58,385 nt of DNA, taken from contig JAAWCJ010000015.1 in assembly GCA_022793195.1 (NCBI GenBank), positions 1 through 58,385 on the forward strand, read 5' to 3'. The notes under the pieces were generated by a model, which ran no database searches, had not been told where the DNA came from, and was given only the letters and a program-made list of their open reading frames with translations. Within the stretch, counting starts at the first letter, position 1. Every line of letters starts with the position of its first letter. Made by a program: the position numbers and the translations under genes. The stretch is from Lachnospiraceae bacterium. GTDB taxonomy: Bacteria > Bacillota > Clostridia > Lachnospirales > Lachnospiraceae. Shown here one piece after another: positions 8,472-16,418 of the stretch.

Positions 8472-9470
8472 GTGGGAAAAAAGATTACAATCACAGATAT
8501 TGCAAAAGAGACAGGACTCTCTCCTTCCACGATCTCAAGAGCATTGAATCATAAGCATCTGGTCAATCCGGATACCCTCCGGCAAATCACTGCAGCCATG
8601 GAAAAGCTTGGCTATAAGCTTCCCCAGGCCGCCCCTCAGGCAGAAGAAATCCAGAAGCGGATTCTGGTTGTCAATGTATCGGATATCAGTAATTCCTTTT
8701 ATGCAAAAATTTATCAGGGGATTGTTGCGTCCGCAACCAACCATGGCTGGTATGTCATGATCACACAGGAGCATATCAACAGTCTGACCCTCAGCCATTT
8801 TCTGAAATTATTAAAGAACTGCAACGCGATCGGCCTGATCCTGTGCGATCTGCTGGAACGCGAAGTATTAGACGCACTGTCCGAGGTTCTGCCTGTTGTC
8901 CAGTGCTGTGAATTTGACCCGGTTTCCCGGATCCCTTATGTTGGAATTGATAATTATACGGCGACTCTGACCTTAATGGAATACCTGATCTCCCACAACC
9001 ACCAGCGGATCGCCCTGGTAAACGGCCCGCAGCATCTGGTCGGTGAACAGGAGCGCCAGCGGGGATATGAAACGGCGTTGACAAACGCCCGAATCCCGCT
9101 GGAGCCCCAGTTAATGCTGCGTCTTCCTTCTTCCGACTATTTTATGGCCCACACCGGCGTACTGCAGCTTTTAAATTCCGGCAATATACCGGATGCCATT
9201 TTCGCAGTATCCGACCTTCTGGCATTCGCCTCAATCAATGCCATACAGGAATTCGGGCTTTCTGTCCCCGGGGATATCTCGGTCATCGGTTTCGACAATA
9301 TCATCCTTTCCGAAATGTCCACTCCCAAGATTTCCACCGTAAACCATCCCTGCTTCGAGATCGGTTTCCTCTGCGGAGAAATGATTCACCAGCAATGCAG
9401 CAATCACCAGACACGCCCTCAGAGCGCCCTTTTAAACACCGAACTGATTTTAAGGGACTCTACCAGATAG
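8472..9470 (+). CDS. LacI-family transcriptional regulator (first of two paralogues)
   Basis: A 332-residue repressor with an N-terminal helix-turn-helix and hinge (ITITDIAKETGLSPSTISRALN, residues about 4-60) and a periplasmic-binding-like effector domain. The start is a GTG at 8472 with AGGAGG 9 nt upstream; the earlier ATG at 8442 falls inside the promoter. It is divergent from the ABC/VOC/isomerase operon, which it presumably represses. Its effector domain shares VQCCE followed by PYVxID with the LacI protein at 12614, so the two are paralogues that may sense related ligands. Confidence 0.9.
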   Translation: MGKKITITDIAKETGLSPSTISRALNHKHLVNPDTLRQITAAMEKLGYKLPQAAPQAEEIQKRILVVNVSDISNSFYAKIYQGIVASATNHGWYVMITQEHINSLTLSHFLKLLKNCNAIGLILCDLLEREVLDALSEVLPVVQCCEFDPVSRIPYVGIDNYTATLTLMEYLISHNHQRIALVNGPQHLVGEQERQRGYETALTNARIPLEPQLMLRLPSSDYFMAHTGVLQLLNSGNIPDAIFAVSDLLAFASINAIQEFGLSVPGDISVIGFDNIILSEMSTPKISTVNHPCFEIGFLCGEMIHQQCSNHQTRPQSALLNTELILRDSTR

Positions 9471-9471
9471 T

Positions 9472-10245
9472 TTATAAATTCCGGTAGTCTTTCAGCGCTT
9501 TCAGGCTGAGTTTCGCGTCTTCAAGTATATCGGCCCGGCTGTTGTCCTGTTCCACAATCACCCAGGGAAGGCTGTTTTTTTCCACCCACTCGAGAATCGG
9601 CTTATTCTTCATTTTTCCCGTGCCGACAGCGGAAAAAAACGGCATCTCCTGCCCTCCGGCCATACCGCCGCCGGTAAGGGACAGGTAATCTTTTACATGG
9701 ATCATCCGAAGTCTGTCTTTTTTTTCCTCCATGTAAGAAACCGGATCAACTCCCGCGTAATAAGTCCAGAAGGTGTCAAGCTCCAGCCCTGTTTCTCCAT
9801 CGGAATCCAGAATCGTATCCAGCACGTACCTGTCCGCCTCTTTCGCAAACTCAAAATCATGATTATGGTAAGCAATTTTTATGCCATATGCTTTTGCCAG
9901 ACTGCAGATCTTGGAAAGCAACGTTCTTACCATGGAAAACCCTTCCGGGTTTCGGATTTTTGGAGCCATCCAGGGAACCGTGACGCAAGGGATGCCTGCT
10001 TCCTTTGCATAAGCAAGCTCTCCTTTTGCATCCGCTTCCCACCGTTCCAGCTGAACATGGGAATTCATGGCTTCCACGTTACATTCTTTGAGAAACTCTT
10101 TTAATTCTCCGGCAGGTATCCCTTCATAGCTGTAGAACTCCACGCCGTCATAGCCCATAGCCGCAATTACCTGAATCGTACGCTTCAGGGCTTCGCCTCC
10201 CCCGCAAAGCTCCCGCGCCGAATAAAGCTGGTATCCGATTTTCAT
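9472..10245 (-). CDS. TIM-barrel sugar isomerase/epimerase-like protein
   Basis: A 257-residue AP_endonuc_2/xylose-isomerase-like TIM barrel. Probable metal ligands are Glu in GVEFYSYEG, His/Asp/Glu around YHNHDFEF, Glu/Asp in GLELDTFWTYYAG, His in MIHVKDYLS and Glu in VIVEQDNS. LDTFWTYYAGVDP and IHVKD are typical of family members near IolE/IolI and of sugar epimerases in Gfo/Idh/MocA operons. It ends one base from the stop of the convergent LacI gene and is 30 bp downstream of the next TIM-barrel gene, so it is probably the last gene of the oxidoreductase operon. Substrate unknown. Confidence 0.8.
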   Translation of the reverse strand: MKIGYQLYSARELCGGGEALKRTIQVIAAMGYDGVEFYSYEGIPAGELKEFLKECNVEAMNSHVQLERWEADAKGELAYAKEAGIPCVTVPWMAPKIRNPEGFSMVRTLLSKICSLAKAYGIKIAYHNHDFEFAKEADRYVLDTILDSDGETGLELDTFWTYYAGVDPVSYMEEKKDRLRMIHVKDYLSLTGGGMAGGQEMPFFSAVGTGKMKNKPILEWVEKNSLPWVIVEQDNSRADILEDAKLSLKALKDYRNL

Positions 10246-10275
10246 ATGTCCGCTCCTTTTATCCGGTTTTATTTC

Positions 10276-11238
10276 CTAAGCCCACCACATCTCGGCAGGT
10301 TTTTCCTCAATCAGGACCTCCTTCAGAAAAGAAACCGCTTTTTCCAGTCCCTCCTTCACAGACATCAGGCTGTCTTCATGCTCAATGGAAACGGCTCCGT
10401 CATAACCGGCCATCCTGAGGGCGGAGATAATATCTTTCCACGTCTCAAGGTCATGTCCATATCCCACTGTCCGGAAAATCCAGCTTCTGTGCAGTTCGTC
10501 GCCGTAAGGTTTTGTATCCAAAACTCCTGTTCTGGCCGTATTCATGGCATCAATCTTACAATCCTTCGCATGGACATGATAAATGATTCCGGCCAATTCC
10601 CGGATAGAAGAAATTCCGTCCATCCCCTGCCAGAACAGATGGCTGGGATCATAATTTGCCCCCAGCGCCGGCCCGATCTCCCTGTGGATCCGAAGCATGG
10701 TTTCCGTATTATAGACGCAAAAGCCCGGATGCATCTCAAAAGCCACCTTAACTCCATGGGATCCGGCAAATTCCGCCGCCTTTCTCCAGTAAGGAAGGAG
10801 CTTGTCATTCCACTGATAATCCAGTATCTTTGTAAAATCATCCGGCCACGGGCAGGTAACCCAGTTGGGATATCTGGATCCCTCACTGTCTCCGGGGCAC
10901 CCGGAAAAGGTATTGACTACACCCACCTCCATTTCCTCCGCCATATAAACCGCATTCTCAAAATCTCGAACCGCCTTCTTTGCCGTCTCCTCATCCGGAT
11001 GAACCGCATTCCCGTGTGCGGAAAATGCACTGATTTCCAATCCTGAAGCTTTTATGGTTTCCTTAAATTCCTTCAGTTTCGCCCTGTCCTTTAGTAAAAC
11101 CTCCGGGTCGCAATGGGCGTTGCCCGGAAAACCGCCGCATCCAATCTCCACTGCCTGTGCTCCCAGCCCTTTTAAATAAGAAAGAGCCTGTCCCACCGGC
11201 ATTTCCGACAGAGGAACTGTCAATACACCTAATTTCAT
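10276..11238 (-). CDS. TIM-barrel isomerase-like enzyme of the keto-sugar/C-glycoside class
   Basis: A 320-residue TIM barrel with highly conserved family segments: VEIGCGGFPGNAHCDP, NTFSGCPGDSEGSRYPNW, FEMHPGFCVYNTET, GANYDPSHLFWQG, HVHAKD and SIEHEDSLMS. The Glu, Asp, His and Glu in the last four groups are the expected metal ligands. Proteins of this class are regularly encoded beside Gfo/Idh/MocA oxidoreductases in loci acting on 3-keto sugars and on C-glycosides. The start at 11238 overlaps the oxidoreductase stop as ATGA, so the two are translationally coupled. That coupling supports the oxidoreductase and this barrel acting in consecutive steps; the exact reaction is inference. Confidence 0.82.
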   Translation of the reverse strand: MKLGVLTVPLSEMPVGQALSYLKGLGAQAVEIGCGGFPGNAHCDPEVLLKDRAKLKEFKETIKASGLEISAFSAHGNAVHPDEETAKKAVRDFENAVYMAEEMEVGVVNTFSGCPGDSEGSRYPNWVTCPWPDDFTKILDYQWNDKLLPYWRKAAEFAGSHGVKVAFEMHPGFCVYNTETMLRIHREIGPALGANYDPSHLFWQGMDGISSIRELAGIIYHVHAKDCKIDAMNTARTGVLDTKPYGDELHRSWIFRTVGYGHDLETWKDIISALRMAGYDGAVSIEHEDSLMSVKEGLEKAVSFLKEVLIEEKPAEMWWA

Positions 11239-12380
11239 ACATTCACCCACTTTCCAATTTTTGCGCTTTCCATACACGCCTCCACCAGCTTCATAATCTG
11301 TACGCCGTCCGCAAAAGTTGCGTAAGCCTGACCAGTCTGGCTGTAAGTCCCCGCTTCAATAGACGCATAATATTCCCTGATCCCGTTTCGGAGGGCGTCG
11401 CTCCAGCCTACCGGATGGCCTCCCGGAAGTGTTGCGTAACGTACCGCGCTACCGCTCAGCGTTCCCGGCGCCGCCCGAAGGATCTGAAGGCCGTTTTCCC
11501 TCGTTCCCACAACCAGCGTGTCCGGATTCTGCTGCTGCCATTCCAGCGAACACTTTTCTCCGGAAACCTCCAGCCTCAGATCATTCAGATGGCCTCCGCT
11601 GACCTGGGAAAGATTCACTGTACCGATTGTTTCATCTTCAAACCGCACCATAATAAAAGCTGCGTCTTCCGAATCCACAGGAACCAGCTCATAGCTGCCG
11701 CTTTCCGTCTGTTCAAATGTCTTCACTTCTTTCTTCGGCTTTTTCCGAAACGGATGGACAGTCAGCATCTCGGCGCGCACCGCCGTGATTTTCTTTCCCA
11801 GTACACACTGGACAGTATCAAACCAGTGGCTTCCAATGTCCGCAATGGTCCTGGAAGCCCCGCCCATATCGGCGGTCAGCCGCCAGTTGTAATCCGAATC
11901 AAACATCATCCAGTCCTGAATATACTGGCCCGTCACGTGAAAAATCCGCCCCACCGAACCGTTTTTCACCCGTTCCTTCATTTCCTGGACAATCGCATTA
12001 TTCCGGTAATTAAAGTTCACTCCTGCCGCCACATGTTTTTCCTCTGCAATCCTCAGAAGCTCTTCCCCCTGCTTCACCATAACCGCCAGAGGTTTTTCAC
12101 TGTAAATGTGAATCCCCTGCTCCATCACATATTTATTGATCTCGTAATGAAGGCCGTTTGGGGTACAGTTGTGCACCACATCCGGACGAATTTCCTCAAT
12201 CATCTTTTTATAGTCCGTATAGACGTGCTCCACGCCGAGAACCTTTGCCTTTGCCGTAAGGGTCTTCAAATCAGTACCCACCAGAGCCGCCACTTCATTG
12301 CCCGGAATCCTCCTGACCGCTTCCGTATGCTGTTCACCGGTAAAACCGGCTGCAATTACTGCTATTTTTCGTTTTCTCAT
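11235..12380 (-). CDS. Gfo/Idh/MocA family NAD(P)-dependent oxidoreductase
   Basis: A 381-residue two-domain dehydrogenase. The N-terminal Rossmann fold opens KRKIAVIAAGFTGEQH, a variant of the usual GxGxxG dinucleotide loop with alanine at the first glycine. EKPLAVMVKQGEE carries the catalytic-region EKP motif, and ADIGSHWFDTVQ contains the conserved histidine of the substrate site. Members oxidise sugars or inositols at a ring hydroxyl using tightly held NAD(P). The ATG at 12380 has GGAG 5 nt upstream; a GTG six bases earlier overlaps that site and was rejected. It is the first gene of an operon with two TIM-barrel enzymes, under a promoter carrying a TTTCATGAAA operator. Confidence 0.88.
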   Translation of the reverse strand: MRKRKIAVIAAGFTGEQHTEAVRRIPGNEVAALVGTDLKTLTAKAKVLGVEHVYTDYKKMIEEIRPDVVHNCTPNGLHYEINKYVMEQGIHIYSEKPLAVMVKQGEELLRIAEEKHVAAGVNFNYRNNAIVQEMKERVKNGSVGRIFHVTGQYIQDWMMFDSDYNWRLTADMGGASRTIADIGSHWFDTVQCVLGKKITAVRAEMLTVHPFRKKPKKEVKTFEQTESGSYELVPVDSEDAAFIMVRFEDETIGTVNLSQVSGGHLNDLRLEVSGEKCSLEWQQQNPDTLVVGTRENGLQILRAAPGTLSGSAVRYATLPGGHPVGWSDALRNGIREYYASIEAGTYSQTGQAYATFADGVQIMKLVEACMESAKIGKWVNV

Positions 12381-12421
12381 GATCACTCCTTTTTACTTTC
12401 GGTTGACTTGTTCCTGAAATA

Positions 12422-12450
12422 ATAATATTCATTTCATGAAATTTTGTCAA
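12422..12450 (-). promoter_or_regulatory. Promoter of the oxidoreductase operon with operator in the spacer
   Basis: TTGACA (12445-12450), 17 bp, TATTAT (12422-12427) on the minus strand. The perfect 12-bp palindrome ATTTCATGAAAT (12431-12442) lies in the spacer. The same TTTCATGAAA core is in the spacer of the divergent regulator promoter, which argues for one repressor controlling both. Confidence 0.8.
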
Positions 12451-12549
12451 TTATTTTTTATATTATTTATATTTTACACAATTTTTCTCTTTCATATTTA
12501 TGCATAATGCATATTTTTTTGTTTCTTCTGTTCTTTTTTATGAAATAGA

Positions 12550-12578
12550 TTGATTTTTTTCATGAAATATCTTATAGT
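12550..12578 (+). promoter_or_regulatory. Promoter of the second LacI regulator with operator in the spacer
   Basis: TTGATT (12550-12555), 17 bp, TATAGT (12573-12578). The palindrome TTTCATGAAA (12558-12567) is inside the spacer, mirroring the divergent promoter at 12422-12450. A further ATGAAAT half-site lies at 12540-12546. Confidence 0.78.
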
Positions 12579-12613
12579 GAAGACAGAAAAAGGAAACAGG
12601 AGAAAAAAGCAAT

Positions 12614-13636
12614 ATGAATACAGACGTGGAAAAAAATAAAAAGATAACTGTTTCGGACATTGCCGCCGCCGCCGGAGTGTCTCCTGCAACCGTATCCCGC
12701 GTCCTCAACCGCCAGGGAATCGTAAAAGACGAAACCAGCCGCCGGGTAATGGAAGCAGTAAAGCGTCTCGGTTATCCGTTCAAAGAGCCGCCCTTGCCTC
12801 CATCCGTTTCCCCACCCGGTGAACTGATTGTAATGACGCTCCCCTCCCTCTCCAATCCTTTTTACGATGCCATCATCAAGGGAGCCAGAACTTCTATCAT
12901 GAGGCACGGACATTCCCTCCTTGTTCATGAGGGGCATATCAACCAGGGAACCATTGAGCCATTTTTAAAGATGATCCGGCAAAATAAAATTGCCGGCCTG
13001 ATCACCTTAAACCATATTGACACGCTGTTCTTAAAAAAACTGGCAAATGCCATCCTCCTTGTCCAATGCTGCGAATACAACGAAGGAATGGAACTTCCCT
13101 ATGTAAGCATTGACGATGTCTCCGCCGCCCGGTATGCCGTGGAGCATCTAATTGCCCAAAAATGCCGCCGGATTGCATTTATCAATGCGCCGCTTCGGTA
13201 TAAGTATGCCAGGCATCGTCTGGAAGGTTACCTACAGGCTCTAAAAGAAGCAGGACTTCCCATTGTCAACGATTATATCGTCCAGCTTCCCGAAATTGAT
13301 TCGGATCTGGCCACTTCGGCCGCACTGCAGCTTCTGAGCCTTCCCTCTCCTCCAGACGGAATCTTTGTAATTTCCGACGTATACGGAGCCGCCGTCTTAA
13401 GAGCCTGTCACCTGTCGGGCTGTAAAGTTCCCGACCAGGTAGCCGTAGTGGGTTTTGACAATCTGGAAATGGCCAAGATTCTGATCCCTTCCCTTACATC
13501 TGTCAACCAGCCCAAAACCCAGTTGGGTTTTATGGCCGCAGAAGCGCTGATAGAAAAGCTCGCTGACAAACACGGCCCCAATAAAAAAATCCTTCTTGAA
13601 ACAGAATTAATTGTAAGAGAATCTTCTTCTCTTTGA
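12614..13636 (+). CDS. LacI-family transcriptional regulator (second paralogue)
   Basis: 340 residues: N-terminal helix-turn-helix/hinge (ITVSDIAAAAGVSPATVSRVLN, about residues 10-65) and a type I binding-protein-like effector domain. It is divergent from the oxidoreductase operon and lies 34 bp upstream of the FMN-dependent enzyme gene, with which it may be co-transcribed. The identical palindromes in its own promoter and in the divergent promoter are its probable operators, implying autorepression. The VQCCEY ... PYVSIDD segment closely matches the LacI protein at 8472. Confidence 0.9.
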   Translation: MNTDVEKNKKITVSDIAAAAGVSPATVSRVLNRQGIVKDETSRRVMEAVKRLGYPFKEPPLPPSVSPPGELIVMTLPSLSNPFYDAIIKGARTSIMRHGHSLLVHEGHINQGTIEPFLKMIRQNKIAGLITLNHIDTLFLKKLANAILLVQCCEYNEGMELPYVSIDDVSAARYAVEHLIAQKCRRIAFINAPLRYKYARHRLEGYLQALKEAGLPIVNDYIVQLPEIDSDLATSAALQLLSLPSPPDGIFVISDVYGAAVLRACHLSGCKVPDQVAVVGFDNLEMAKILIPSLTSVNQPKTQLGFMAAEALIEKLADKHGPNKKILLETELIVRESSSL

Positions 13637-13670
13637 TCTGTCCAAAAAGAACCTGAAAGGAAATTAGATT

Positions 13671-14594
13671 ATGAAAAAAAACGTACGTGAAAAACCGATG
13701 GATTCCAATGTTGCCACCAGAGAATATTTTGACGAGATTTTAGTAGAAATGCGTCACATGGACGCCGTCCTTCCCGATACCACCCTTTCTCTTTACGGAA
13801 AAACCTTCCGCACCCCCATCATGATGGCGGCGCTTTCCCACCTGAAAGGAAAAAACAACGACGGCGACGGAATGGTTCAGATGGCCAGGGGCGCCGGACT
13901 TGCCGGCTGCGTCAACTGGGCGGGAATGGGGACAACTAAGCAGCTCGCAGACATCCTCTCCGTGGGAACCCCCACGATCCGCATCATCAAGCCTTATGCG
14001 GAAGACTCTCTTGTTCTGGAAAGAATAGAGTTGGCAGAAGAACTTGGCGCATTGGCTGTCGGCATGGATTTGGATCACGGATTTGAGGGGAGCGGAAATT
14101 ATGACAATATCCTCGGTTTTCCCATGCGCCCCAGAAGCCTCACGGATATCAAAAACTATTGCAGACGGACAAAGCTTCCCTTTATCGTAAAAGGAGTATT
14201 AAGTCCCGCGGAAGCGGAAAAATGTCTGGACGCCGGTGTTGGCGGCATCGTCGTCTCTCATCACCATAGTATTATGCCCTCTGCCGTTCCGCCCCTTATG
14301 GTCCTGCCTGAAATCGCCAGAGTCATAAACGAACAGATCCCTATTTTCGTGGACTGCGGCGTCTCCAACGGCGCCGACGCCTTCAAAGCCCTCGCTCTCG
14401 GTGCGACAGCAGTCAGTGTCGGGCGTCCTGTCATGGCTGCCATTCTCGAAGACGGTTCCGAAGGCGCCGCCCAAGTGATTCATGACATCACCAGCGAGTT
14501 AAAAGGAATGATGGCCAGAACCTGTTCCCCGGATATTTCTTCCATTGATCCGTCCCTTCTGTGGCACAGAAGCGGCCGCAGGCTAATCGAGTAG
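13671..14594 (+). CDS. FMN-dependent alpha-hydroxyacid oxidase/dehydrogenase-like protein
   Basis: A 307-residue TIM barrel of the FMN_dh family (lactate oxidase, glycolate oxidase). The FMN-binding scaffold is visible in KTFRTPIMMAAL, the flavin lysine in LPFIVKGVLSP, and the phosphate-binding region IFVDCGVSNGADAFKALALGA with SVGRPVM. The active-site signature is unusual. Where the family normally reads SNHGGRQ, carrying the proton-abstracting His and the carboxylate-binding Arg, this protein has SHHHSIM: a His is kept but the Gly-Gly-Arg is gone. It is also shorter than typical members (about 350-380). The reaction may therefore differ from hydroxyacid oxidation. Confidence 0.75.
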   Translation: MKKNVREKPMDSNVATREYFDEILVEMRHMDAVLPDTTLSLYGKTFRTPIMMAALSHLKGKNNDGDGMVQMARGAGLAGCVNWAGMGTTKQLADILSVGTPTIRIIKPYAEDSLVLERIELAEELGALAVGMDLDHGFEGSGNYDNILGFPMRPRSLTDIKNYCRRTKLPFIVKGVLSPAEAEKCLDAGVGGIVVSHHHSIMPSAVPPLMVLPEIARVINEQIPIFVDCGVSNGADAFKALALGATAVSVGRPVMAAILEDGSEGAAQVIHDITSELKGMMARTCSPDISSIDPSLLWHRSGRRLIE

Positions 14595-14617
14595 GGAAGG
14601 TTTTATCTTCCCCTACT
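14590..14617 (+). terminator. Possible terminator hairpin after the FMN enzyme gene
   Basis: AGTAGGGAAG (14590-14599) pairs with CTTCCCCTACT (14607-14617) with one bulged base, overlapping the stop codon region. No T-run follows, so termination strength is uncertain. The methyltransferase gene converges from the right. Confidence 0.45.
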
Positions 14618-14647
14618 TGATCAGCGGCCTGCGCGCCGTTGCAGCGG

Positions 14648-15874
14648 TCAGCCGGCATCTTCCATATGCTTGACAAACACTTCCATAGAGCCTATGTATC
14701 GACTGCTAATATCATAGCGGATAATTTGCATATCCAGGTTGTCCAGTATATTTTTCAATGACTCGTAAGAAACATAAGTATAATGGGTTAATATGTGCCA
14801 CATGCAATGCGAAAACTTCTGCATTCTGGCATATGCACTATTGTAATTCGGAGTGGAAATCCAAAGGATTCCGTCCTTTTTCAACATTCTCTTCACCTTT
14901 TTTAATACATGGAGCGGCTCTGTTACGTGCTCAAGTACATCCCCCATAACTATCACATCATACTGTTTGTCCGTTTCATAATCCATGATATTACACCAGC
15001 TAATATTAACGTCAAGCACGGAAGAGATACGTTCACAGTCCTCCTTACAAATCTCAACGGCCTCAACCTGATAACCAAATTCCTGGGCGACAGCCAGCAT
15101 TTCACCAGTTCCAACCCCGATTTCCAGATAATCCGTCCCTTTTGTCAGCATTTTGAACTGATTAAAAATCGAGCTATAAAAACTCAACAAAAACTGGGTT
15201 CCCAGTACCTCTTTTTCCTTTTTTGCATAACTTCCATTAATAAGAACCGCATCAGATACGGGAAAGTTATAAGTAAAAAGATTTTCACACTTATCGCATT
15301 TCATCCAAAGTTTTGCAGGCGGAAGCAGCTCATTCTTTTTTAAGTAAGTTATCTGAGGAGAACAGTAGTGAGGGATATGGTGGTTTTTCCCACTGCCGCA
15401 AAAAGGGCATATTTCCGTCAGATTTTCTTCCGTTGCCCTGCCCTCATAACGATATTCAATTCCCAAATTCTTTGCCAGGTCACGATCAACTGTAAACGCC
15501 ATTTTTGTCAACTCATAACATCGCATCGGATCCTCGATCTCCAGCTGCCGGGCGCATGCATAAATCCCCATAGATTTGATATTAGGAATGTCAATATGTT
15601 CTGAATAAAAGTTTAACACTTGATCCACTTCTTCCCGCGAAAAATCAAGTGTCTCATCCATGGTTTCTTTATAAATTTTCACTGCGGCATACGCCGCATA
15701 GATATGAGCGGCATAACCCAGCCATTGTTTTTCTTCAAAATCCGACAATCCATTGTTTTCTAAAGCTTTAAGCATAGCCAAAGAATTCTGCTGAAAACTA
15801 TCTTTATCATTTATGACCTGCAGAATATCTTCATAATAATTCAATAATTTCTTTTTGATCCCGATCATAGTCAT
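14648..15874 (-). CDS. SAM-dependent methyltransferase with zinc-ribbon insert; N-terminus probably frameshifted
   Basis: 408 residues as read from 15874. After an alpha-helical N-terminal half there is a zinc-ribbon-like Cys set (CPFCGS ... CDKC), then a class I methyltransferase domain. Its motif I is DYLEIGVGTGEMLAVA, the acidic end of strand 2 is VEAVEI, and VIVMGDVLEH and LWISTPNYNS follow. The start at 15874 has no ribosome site. A strong AAGGAG with ATG at 15920 opens a 29-codon frame that overlaps and is one base out of phase. Removing one A from the five-A run at 15852-15856 would join the two into one protein of about 424 residues. The target is unknown; related two-part proteins often sit near glycan or small-molecule loci. 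Confidence 0.7.
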   Translation of the reverse strand: MTMIGIKKKLLNYYEDILQVINDKDSFQQNSLAMLKALENNGLSDFEEKQWLGYAAHIYAAYAAVKIYKETMDETLDFSREEVDQVLNFYSEHIDIPNIKSMGIYACARQLEIEDPMRCYELTKMAFTVDRDLAKNLGIEYRYEGRATEENLTEICPFCGSGKNHHIPHYCSPQITYLKKNELLPPAKLWMKCDKCENLFTYNFPVSDAVLINGSYAKKEKEVLGTQFLLSFYSSIFNQFKMLTKGTDYLEIGVGTGEMLAVAQEFGYQVEAVEICKEDCERISSVLDVNISWCNIMDYETDKQYDVIVMGDVLEHVTEPLHVLKKVKRMLKKDGILWISTPNYNSAYARMQKFSHCMWHILTHYTYVSYESLKNILDNLDMQIIRYDISSRYIGSMEVFVKHMEDAG

Positions 15875-15970
15875 ATGCTGACCACTGCAACATCTGTAAC
15901 TTTTTTATAACTTCTAACATAATTTTCTCCTTTATATCTCTTATGTTTTTAAAGGCGGCAGCCCAGGCTG

Positions 15971-16417
15971 TCACCCCAGTTTTATATTGCAGGTATCTTT
16001 TGATTCAACACGGATTTCCACCTGGCAGTTGGCCATATGCTGATATTCCACCTCCAGCCGGTAATTTAACCGAAGGAGGATCATATCTTCCTCTTCAGTC
16101 AGGTCAATTCCATCTGTCTCCAGTCCCACCATCAGCTTTCCATAGGGCATATCATAATAAGAAAACGTTTTTTTATGCAGTCCAAATACCATATGAATAC
16201 TGGACTCCCCACTTTTTAAAATCTCCGCTCCGCCTTCATACATTTTGATGGTATTTCTGGCCTTCTTCTTTCCATCTTCAGAAATTTCCTCATAAACCAC
16301 ATAGTGCTTACCATTTTTCCAATAATACTCCCCCGCGGTGATCAGCTGCATCCTGTCCTCTTCCACGGCCCCACCGGTCTGATGATTCCCCATAAATATA
16401 ATTACATCCTTCTGCAT
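15971..16417 (-). CDS. DUF1934 family beta-barrel protein (YwiB-like)
   Basis: 148 residues matching the calycin-like DUF1934 pattern: a central YYWKNGKHYVVYEE and TIKMYEGGAEILKSG, then MVFGLHKKTFSYYDMPYG, then LRLNYRLEV near the end. Function in this family is not established. The ATG has AAGGAG at good spacing and begins one base after the murI stop, so it is in the ddl-murI operon. Confidence 0.8.
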   Translation of the reverse strand: MQKDVIIFMGNHQTGGAVEEDRMQLITAGEYYWKNGKHYVVYEEISEDGKKKARNTIKMYEGGAEILKSGESSIHMVFGLHKKTFSYYDMPYGKLMVGLETDGIDLTEEEDMILLRLNYRLEVEYQHMANCQVEIRVESKDTCNIKLG

Positions 16418-16418
16418 A

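Noticed and set aside
1876-12380. The TIM-barrel/oxidoreductase locus as a complete C-glycoside deglycosylation cluster
   Set aside because: The oxidoreductase and one TIM barrel fit that chemistry, but I found no small DgpB-like partner subunit, so the assignment stays a hypothesis and not an annotation.
11157-12422. A 421-codon open frame on the plus strand opposite the Gfo/Idh/MocA gene
   Set aside because: It is antisense to a strongly recognisable dehydrogenase, has no ribosome site or domain, and is His/Phe/Arg-rich as expected for a shadow frame.
15852-15856. Programmed ribosomal frameshifting at the A-run in the methyltransferase
   Set aside because: The two frames would need a +1 shift and the sequence is not a standard slippery heptamer with a downstream structure; an indel is the simpler reading.
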